From positions 205,926,445-205,990,444 of the forward strand of contig CM054060.1 in NCBI GenBank assembly GCA_028641055.1: DNA of 64,000 nucleotides, read 5' to 3'. Under the pieces are notes generated by a model. It was not told the origin of the DNA and ran no database searches. It worked only from the letters and a program-made list of their open reading frames with translations. The DNA is from Alopecurus myosuroides (Eukaryota; Streptophyta; Magnoliopsida; Poales; Poaceae). Below, piece after piece: positions 57,127-64,000 of the stretch. How positions within the stretch are numbered: the first letter of the stretch is position 1; each line of letters starts with the position of its first letter. Made by a program: the position numbers and the translations under genes.

Positions 57127-59028
57127 ATGGATCCAGAAACGTGGCTGAGCAGCTACGAGATGGCGATGTCAATTCGCAACGCATCCGAGAACCTCCAAGC
57201 CAAATTCATGTACTTAATGATGTCAGAAGGAGCAGCAAAGTTATGGTTCACCAATTTACCGGAAAAGTCGATCAAATCGTGGGAGGAGTTAAAAACCGCG
57301 TTTATCAAGCACTTTCATGGAACATGCAGAAAGTTATTTACTATTGATGATTTAGAAAGATGCGTTCAGAAGAAAGGAGAGTCAGCGCGCAGCTGGGTGC
57401 GCCGGGTTATGGAGATACTCCACTCGTCTACAGATATCCAGCCTAAGGACGCGCTACAAGCTATGGCAAAAACATGTAAGTATGTTCCTTTAGTGCAAAA
57501 GCTAACTCGCATGAAATCTAGTAGGAACGCAGCGGAGGTTACGATGGGAGAGCTAATGGATGCGTGCAACAAACACGCGGAAACGGATACCACAGAGGAG
57601 GAAGTTGATGACAAGAAAGCAAAAGCAAACACAAGCAGCAGTGGGAAAACCGGCAATGTATCGGCGCCAAACAATAATGGAAACAGCCAGAACAAACGAC
57701 CGTTTGAAGGGAATTCCGAGTTTGTAGCCAACACGGAGGCCGGGTCTTCAAGACCTAGATCCGAAGGAAATTTTAATACTGGAAATCACAATGGGGGACA
57801 CTACCAAGGACCGCCAAGACCAAGCAACAGTTGGGACATATTTAGGATGGCATGCCCGAAGCATAGCAGGAACGGCAAGCCGGCCAATCATTCACTGGAG
57901 CAATGTGCCGACTTACAAAGGTGGAAGAACGAGGAAGTGAACAGAGCCATGCGAGGTGCAGGCCGAGGAGGAGGCCCGGGCCTAGGTGGAAGTTTGGGCA
58001 ACGGGCCGCCCCCAGCTGGCAACCCGCCAGCTGGAAATCAAGGTAACAATCAAGGAGGAGCGGGAGGTTTTCAAGCTAACCCCAAACAGCTGGGTCAGTA
58101 TCATGTGCACACTACGGGAGGCTCTAACAAGGATAAGAAGATACTGAAACAAGCAGTTAATTCGGTCTCCTCCGCTGTTCCAAGATATCTGAGGTGGTCA
58201 GAACAAGAGGTAACATGGAGCAGGAAGGATCACCCGGACAGAGTTGACCACCCGGGAGTCTTAGCTTTGGTAGTGGCACCACAGGTCAACGGCTACGAAC
58301 TGAAAAAAGTCTTGATGGATGGAGGAAGCAGTATCAATATCCTGTACTGGGAAACTTTTCTGCGTATGGGCTTAAAGGAATCGCAGCTGCAAAAGAGTAC
58401 AACAGTTTTTCACGGGATAGTGCCGGGTCACTCGGCATGCCCTGAAGGAAAGGTGGCACTGGAAGTAGCTTTTGGAGAGTCAAAGGACAACTACCGAGTC
58501 GAGTGGCTTACCTTCGAGGTAGTAAAGTTGCGCAGTCCCTATCATGCATTGTTTGGAAGGCCGGCTTATGCCAAGTTCATGGCGAGACCGTGTTATGTGT
58601 ACCTACAGCTGAAAATCCCGGGTCCCAAGAAGACCATTACAATACACGGAAATCGAGATATAGCAGCTGAATGTGACGAGGGAGACGCGGCAATGGCCGA
58701 GCAAGCCTGCAGGAAGGAAGAGCTCAAACATTACCGTTCTCAGGTAGACCTAGAAGAGAGGACAACGTCAAAAAAGCCAACTCCTGAGGGGGACGAAGCA
58801 AAAGTTAGGGCAGAACAAAACCCTAAGATGGTAGGCTTCATCAGGAGCGATACTTTCAAAACTCCTAGCAGGGAAGAAGAAGACGTACCGCCATCCGCAG
58901 CTGATCACGTTTCAAGGACGATATACCCGGATTGGCTAGCAAATCCGGTACTCATTATGAAAGGGCATAGCAAGTGGAGAATGTGCATTGGCCGTACCAA
59001 CGCGAGGCCGACTCTCGAGAATAACTAA
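57127..59028 (+). pseudogene. Tat-like gag core and protease with RT stub
   Basis: Open frame of 633 codons. Gag core: DPETWLSSYEMAMSIRNASE, GAAKLWFTNLPEKSI, SWEELKTAFIKHF. Then a Gly/Asn-rich linker with an HC-type remnant (CPKHSRNGKPANHSLEQC) and a protease (KVLMDGGSSINILYWETFLR). After about codon 570 it jumps to YPDWLANPVLI and KWRMCI, a conserved patch from the start of Tat reverse transcriptase, and stops. Everything between protease and that patch, and nearly all of pol after it, is missing. Gag and protease could still be made from 57127, but no polymerase. Confidence 0.8.
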
Positions 59029-60074
59029 AGCAGTGTAATGGGCGGCAGGTTTCATACGCACTCTTTTCCTATCCAGGGTACCTAAGGGGACTGGAAGGTT
59101 TTTAATGAGGCGGCCTGCTGATTCAAAAAAGAAATTTTTATCAATAAAAGAAGATGGTCTCGAGTCGTATCATGGTCTTTGCTTCAGTTACAAGTAAGTA
59201 ATGCTTGTTATTATCAATACGTCAATATCATCAAAATACGTCACGTGCATATAGGTCTTCGGGGATTGGTGTGCTTAAGTAAGTAATCACAAGCCCGGAG
59301 ACCCGGCCTCGATGCCTATGAGTTATGAGGGCTGATTACTCGAAAAAACGGGTACGGCTCCAATCTTATAACCGGACAAAGGAGCCAAATTTCTTGATTA
59401 TTCTTACTTAAGCTCGATGTGACTCGCGCTAAAGTGGCATGATCTGTTCACTTACGATTACAATCAAACTATGCAGCCCAATGGGACTTGCTTGACCCTG
59501 TTTTTCGTATAGATGTAACAGCATGGTATCCACGCGAAAGCCGGCTTACAGTACAAGATAATCAAAAGGGTCATCTAAACCACAAGTCCATGCAGAGTAT
59601 AAGGCTCAAATAGCCGGAAACTCAACAAGTATTAAGCATGACTTCAGTATTTATGTGAATAGCTATCGGTTTCCAGCCTGGTAAAGAGCAGTTTGTCATC
59701 TGAGAAAGGCCACGCCCCCCTAGCTCGTACTTTGGGTCATGGGGACTGGGGACTTCGAGACAGAAACAAACTGCTTAACTACTACAGCTCGTAAACCTTA
59801 GTTTCCGAGCCTTGGGGACTTAAAGAAAAGTCCGTCTATCAAAACCTATGATACTCGGTTAGCCGAGTCTCAAAAGGGAATCAAAAGCAAGAATTCAAAG
59901 TATCGAGAATAAGCTTACATTTAACACAAGGATCGAGATTATCAAAAGCCGGGAGAGGCAAGGAGTTATCACAAGTTAAACAAGCGCAAAGTCATAACAT
60001 CAGTATCAATGTTGCAAAGGCGCATCGCTAAACATCATATCAGTCTCGAGAAACGCAAAGCACTAGGTATCATC
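59029..60074 (+). other. Non-coding spacer of Tat-like element
   Basis: No gene seen. Recurrent text such as CTTGGGGACT and AAGCCCGGAGACCCGG resembles Tat-element non-coding sequence between pol and the antisense ORF. It would hold the 3' UTR of the antisense gene. Confidence 0.45.
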
Positions 60075-63000
60075 CTACTCGGCATCCCGGGGGTGATTCT
60101 CCGGGTCTTCGTCTTGGACTTGCTCCTTGGCTTTGCCAGCAGTTTTACTCGGACTCTTCACGTCGGGACGGACAGGCGGAGGAACGGCTGGCGTTGAGGT
60201 AGACGGCTTTACGCCTAGTTCGGCCTCTCTCTTCGCAGCCTCTTCTTTCCTCCTGGCCAGGTCAGTCGACCACTTTTCCAGCATATCAAAAGGAGGGGGT
60301 GCCTCCACCAGAATAACCTTGCCCTCAGAGTCATATGAGCTCATAATTGTGTTTAGATCCATTTTATCTGCCAAAGTTGTGGCCGAGTGACGTACCGACG
60401 ATTGTATAGCTTTGAAGTCCTGGGGTTTAAACTTAGACCCGTCAGCCTTGAACTCTGGGAACCCGGATACTACCTTGGCCGGGTCAAGCTTAGGAAAATA
60501 AGCCTTCGCCAGCGTCAAAGCCCGGGTCATCCCAATCCGGCAAGACGAACGCTTCAGTATTTCAATCCATCCAGGCGCTGTGGACAAGGCCTGCATGAGA
60601 TTTTCTTCGCCCGGGTATACCTCCGAAGGCCACTTTATAGCATCCAGCAAAAGTTTCGTGCCGGCAAAAAATGTCCGGAGCACAGTCTTCAGAGTTTTAG
60701 CCTGAGTAACGGTGTTCTCCTCCGGAGCAGCAAGGTTAGCACCTGCAATCGAAACACACAAAAGCATATCAGTAATATTGGTTATTACAGCGGCAAGATA
60801 GAGATACGCAAGTTAATCGCAAATAGCAAACTTACTTAGCAAGATACGGTAAGTGTCCGTAAGCTGAGTCGACAGGTTATTCAGCGAGGACTGGGCAGCA
60901 TTGTATTTGTTCTTGTATTTGGAGACATCTTTTTTCAAAGTCTTTATCTCCGCTTCAAGGGTTTCCCTGCGCTTTGTTTCCGCAAGCAAGAGCTGCTCAG
61001 TTTTAAGTAGTGTTTCATCCGACTGAGTTATCTCCGCCTGCAAAGAATGAGTGCAACTGTAAGCCGGATATCGCGAGAATATTTCCTTCTGAGAAAATGA
61101 TTACAGAAGATTATTATGCGAAGTACCGAGAATAATTACAGAAAATTATACCCGGAACTTGGGGACTGGATGTATAGTAAGAAGTGTCAAATAAGATTAC
61201 CTGATGTGCTGCAGCCATACGCTCTAGGACATTTCCTTCCGAAGCTTTCATGGCGAGAAGAGCGCTCATTAGCTGGTTAAAATCAGCGTTATCCGAGTTA
61301 GATGACTCGGGTACCTGGAAAGTGGGAAAAGGAGCTTTTCTTGTAACAGGAGGTGGCACCCGGGTCATCCGAATGTCGGAGTCTGGTCCCCCTCCCGCGC
61401 TCGAAGCTGCTCCCTTCTCCTTCTCGCCTGCGTGCGAAGCGATTGGATACCCGGCGTCATGCCTAGCTGGCTCCGGTGGCGACGCTTGCTCGTCGCCAGC
61501 CGTGGTGAAGGCATCATCAGCCGGCTCGTTCTCGACCCGGACCTTAGCCTCGGTGTCCTCCTGGTCGCTACTAATAACCGTGGCTCTGAAGAAGGTGCAA
61601 AGGCACAATTAATCTTTGTTTATGAAAAAAGGCGATAAAAGCTCGGTATAATATCAGGAAAAGACGCTTACCCGGTGTTCACCGGGAAGTCCGAAGGAAA
61701 GCCGCTGCTAGATCCGGAAGATACTGAAAAATGCCAAGCAAGGTTTGAGATTATGTTGCGAAGGAATGTCCGGAAAGGGTTTTTATTTACGACATAAATA
61801 CCAGAGTGTCGAGCCGGGGGCGATGAAGCGCCCGGGTTAAGGCCCTCGTTGCCTGGATGGTTCCGGGTTACTCGGCGCCTAGTCGCGGGTGGCTCCTTCA
61901 TTTATGATCAAAAGGGGTGAAGGTGGGGTTAGCCCCGAAATGACGTTATGGGAACAAAAATTAAAGTGCAAGGGAATGAAATAAAAACCTGGAGGGCGAT
62001 CCTCTGGGATTTCCTTTTGGATCCAGCTTTGGTGGCCGGCTCCGGCTCGTCCTCCTCGCTGGCGGACCCTTCCCAGCCATCTGTCTCTTCTTCCTCGTCT
62101 TGGTCCTCTCGTTCTGAGAGGTATTGAAGATATAACATAAGGAAAAAGAGGAGACAGGATATAATGTGTGCAAGGGGGTTAAGTATGTACCTTCGTCCGA
62201 ATTAACGGCGTCATCTTCATCCTCCGCGTCTCCAGAATTGGGAGGGGTATCGACTGTCCAAAAGTCATTATCGGCCTGAGGTGAAGATGCCAGGGTGATG
62301 GTTAATATTGAGTCATGAAAAGCGGATAAAGGTAAGCTTGTTAAAATCCAAAATCAAGAGGTAGAAAGCTTACAGCGGGGGCGGGGTTCTCGAGTGTAAA
62401 AGGTTCTAACCCGGCTATGTTCCGGATTACCTCGAGCTTCTCTGTTAAAAAACCCTTGATCGTCTTGTTCATGTCATTAGGGGCAAAGGTGCTGGTAGAG
62501 TATCGGATCGGGTCCGTGGTTTGACCCGAATATTCACACATCAGCTTCTCACGAATGGAGTTTGGCTGGATGCGGAAGTTAACCCAGGTCTTCACCAAGT
62601 TTAGCCCGATGAGGCCTCGGGCTGATAAGATGGAGATCTTAGCCAACGAAGGCAGGATCGCTTCCCTGTCCGAGTCAGATGCGAAGGCATTGAAAGATTC
62701 GGAAATGTCAAGCTGACCCTCCGAGTAACCCGGCAACTTCTTCTCGCCGGGTGGGGAGGTGTCCTGGCAGTAGAAGTATGAGAGCTGCCAGTGCTTTACA
62801 TGAGAATTGAGAGTGAGGGGAGGCATCAAGGAATTCTTGCGGCGCTGGATAGAAACCCCGCCGCAAGTAAGGAGTGCGCCGTCGCCGCTTTCGCGGCACG
62901 GCTTGCACTGAAAGAGTTCAACAAAGAGAGCCAGACTTGGCGGAGTGCACAAGTAAGACTCGGAAAGAACGATAAAGTGGGTGATGTTCAGAACGGAGTT

Positions 63001-63303
63001 TGGGCCTATATCGAAAATACGGAGGTTGTAGTGATCTAGGACGTCACGAAAGAAAGGGTGACCCGGGGGCCTGAAGCCTCGGGTCACGTGTTCGACGAAA
63101 CATATTACCTCATCCGTTGCTGGAGAAGGCCGGGTTTCGTTGCCTGGTACTCTCCAGTGGATAGATTCCTGGGGAGGAAGGATTCCAAGCTCGACCAACT
63201 CCTCCAGCTTGGCCTTGGTAACGGAAGATCTCCCCCAATTGGCTGAAATGGAGTTAGTGGATTTAGTTTTAGCCGGCTGTTTTCCCTGCCTCTTGGGTGC
63301 CAT
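60075..63303 (-). CDS. Antisense accessory gene of Tat-like element, eight exons, PF04195-like
   Basis: Minus-strand gene starting MAPKRQGKQPAKTK. Exons: 63303-62374, 62275-62191, 62113-61989, 61895-61802, 61723-61672, 61585-61201, 61037-60836 and 60742-60075. All introns are GT-AG, phases match throughout, and the total is 2541 bases, 846 aa plus stop. The exon 4 acceptor is the weakest. Exon 1 has the 'putative gypsy type transposon' domain (PF04195-like): VTRGFRPPGHPFFRDVLDHY and LFVELFQCKP. Exons 2-6 are acidic and low-complexity. Exon 7 is a coiled coil (ETLEAEIKTLKKDVSKY). Exon 8 has a helical domain and a Lys/Pro tail. Antisense ORFs of this family are known from Tat elements; function unknown. 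A possible 5' UTR intron lies at 63813-63313. No internal stop. Confidence 0.7.
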
Positions 63304-64000
63304 GGGGTTGACCTGTTAAAACATCAAAGGGAAGGAGGTGAGCGGCGAAAGCTCGGAAATTAATGAATAGTCAGTTACCGGTAACTTAAAAATAATCCGG
63401 GTATTGCCTTGCCGGATCAAGTGTGATCTGTCCGGGTATCGCATGTTGTTACGGAAGTTGTGAAGTTTTTCCGTAAAGTAAGTGTCGGGGGAAGGTAGAA
63501 GGATACCCTTATGTCTATCATCAGCAAGTGAGCCGGAGAAGTGAGATTTCCCGGATGATAAGAACAAGGGCGGAAATTTTTGGTGGCCCGAGCCCAGATG
63601 GGAAATCCAATTTCTGTATCTAAGGCCAATCTAATGATACTTAGTGGTAGGGGAGTAAGATAAGCTGCGCATCCTATCTATGGGAGTGGTTATGGTAAAC
63701 ACTAGTAAGTCAATTCGGCAGGGCCCGAGAAATTGCATGCGACTCGATTCAGATCTGATCTAAGGAAAAGCTAAGAGATTGCAAGGTTGGAATGGAGGAT
63801 ATCAAGAGCTTACCGGAGGAGGTTGAAGTAGGGATTTGCGGAGACAGATGGCGCAAGATTGATGCCCTTTTGCGATTTCCGGCCGGCGAATCGGGGGCTT
63901 GGTGGTGGATTTGGGAGCTGGAGTGGGTTGCACGGTGGCGGAGCGCAAGCGACGGCGGATGGGCTCCGGCGATGTGCGTAGGGCTTCCGTGGTGGCACTC
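63304..64000 (-). other. Upstream region of the antisense gene
   Basis: Contains a donor-like CCG|GTAAGC at 63814/63813 and an acceptor-like TTTAACAG ending at 63313, which could splice a 5' UTR exon (63814 upward) to the exon holding the start codon. A minus ORF from 63998 (MPPRKPYAHRRSPSAV) reaches the donor but is not in phase with the main start, so it would be an upstream ORF. The 3' LTR is not reached. Confidence 0.35.

Larger units (their letters stand above)
55038..64000 (+). mobile_element. Tat-like Ty3/gypsy element, pol-deleted, with antisense gene; runs off window
   Basis: 455-bp LTR, typical GGCGCCCACCGTGGGGCC primer-binding site, gag-protease, a short remnant of reverse transcriptase, a non-coding kilobase, then a multi-exon gene on the opposite strand. 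The 3' LTR is outside the window. Flank at the left LTR is ACAGT (55033-55037). Loss of most of RT, RNase H and integrase makes it non-autonomous. Confidence 0.8.

Overview
This window is repeat-dense intergenic DNA from a large grass genome, most likely Triticeae (wheat, barley, Aegilops or rye). The basis is several nested Ty3/gypsy LTR retrotransposons, a plant LINE, a PIF/Harbinger transposon, and rearranged gene pieces of grass type. I see no complete ordinary host gene, rRNA, functional tRNA or prokaryotic feature.

Left arm (1-9.35 kb): AT-rich, essentially non-coding DNA. Elements with terminal hairpins abut (TA)n microsatellites. After 2.15 kb come three successive tandem arrays (about 585, 485 and 290 bp periods) sharing GAACTTCT-type words. 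A 982-bp insert (7971-8952) has a perfect 16-bp target-site duplication (TSD). A LINE on the minus strand follows (about 9.35-15.1 kb): ORF1 is open, and ORF2 (endonuclease, reverse transcriptase (RT), zinc finger) has two stops. At 15.65-17.68 kb lies a decayed Harbinger transposase. Next to it is a chimera of two host gene fragments (DUF630-type and acyl-activating enzyme, 17.8-18.5 kb).

Centre (18.56-53.35 kb): a four-level nest. R, a CRM-like chromovirus on the minus strand, is broken at about 18.56 kb. Element E1 (21625-53323, TSD ATGTG) sits in R's LTR. Element E2 (25132-48691, TSD CCAGA) sits in E1's gag. Element E3 (28533-43293, TSD CAAAG, minus strand) sits in E2's gag. Removing each insert with one TSD copy restores the interrupted reading frame. 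E3 is very young: its two 4465-bp LTRs show only about three differences by eye, and its 1462-aa gag-pol with chromodomain is intact. E3 also carries an extra leader ORF with a dsRNA-binding-like motif and a tRNA-derived module in each LTR. In E1 and E2 the pol frame reads on into the 3' LTR.

Right arm (53.36-64 kb): an AT-rich segment with minus-strand coding-like fragments is followed by the end of a second Tekay-like LTR (54439-55037). That LTR is interrupted by a Tat-like element starting at 55038. The Tat-like element keeps LTR, primer-binding site (PBS), gag and protease, but its pol is reduced to a stub of RT. Behind this, on the opposite strand, is an apparently intact gene that I can model as eight exons with consistent GT-AG splicing and phases (846 aa, PF04195-like first exon). 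The antisense gene and E3's leader ORF are the most interesting items in the window.
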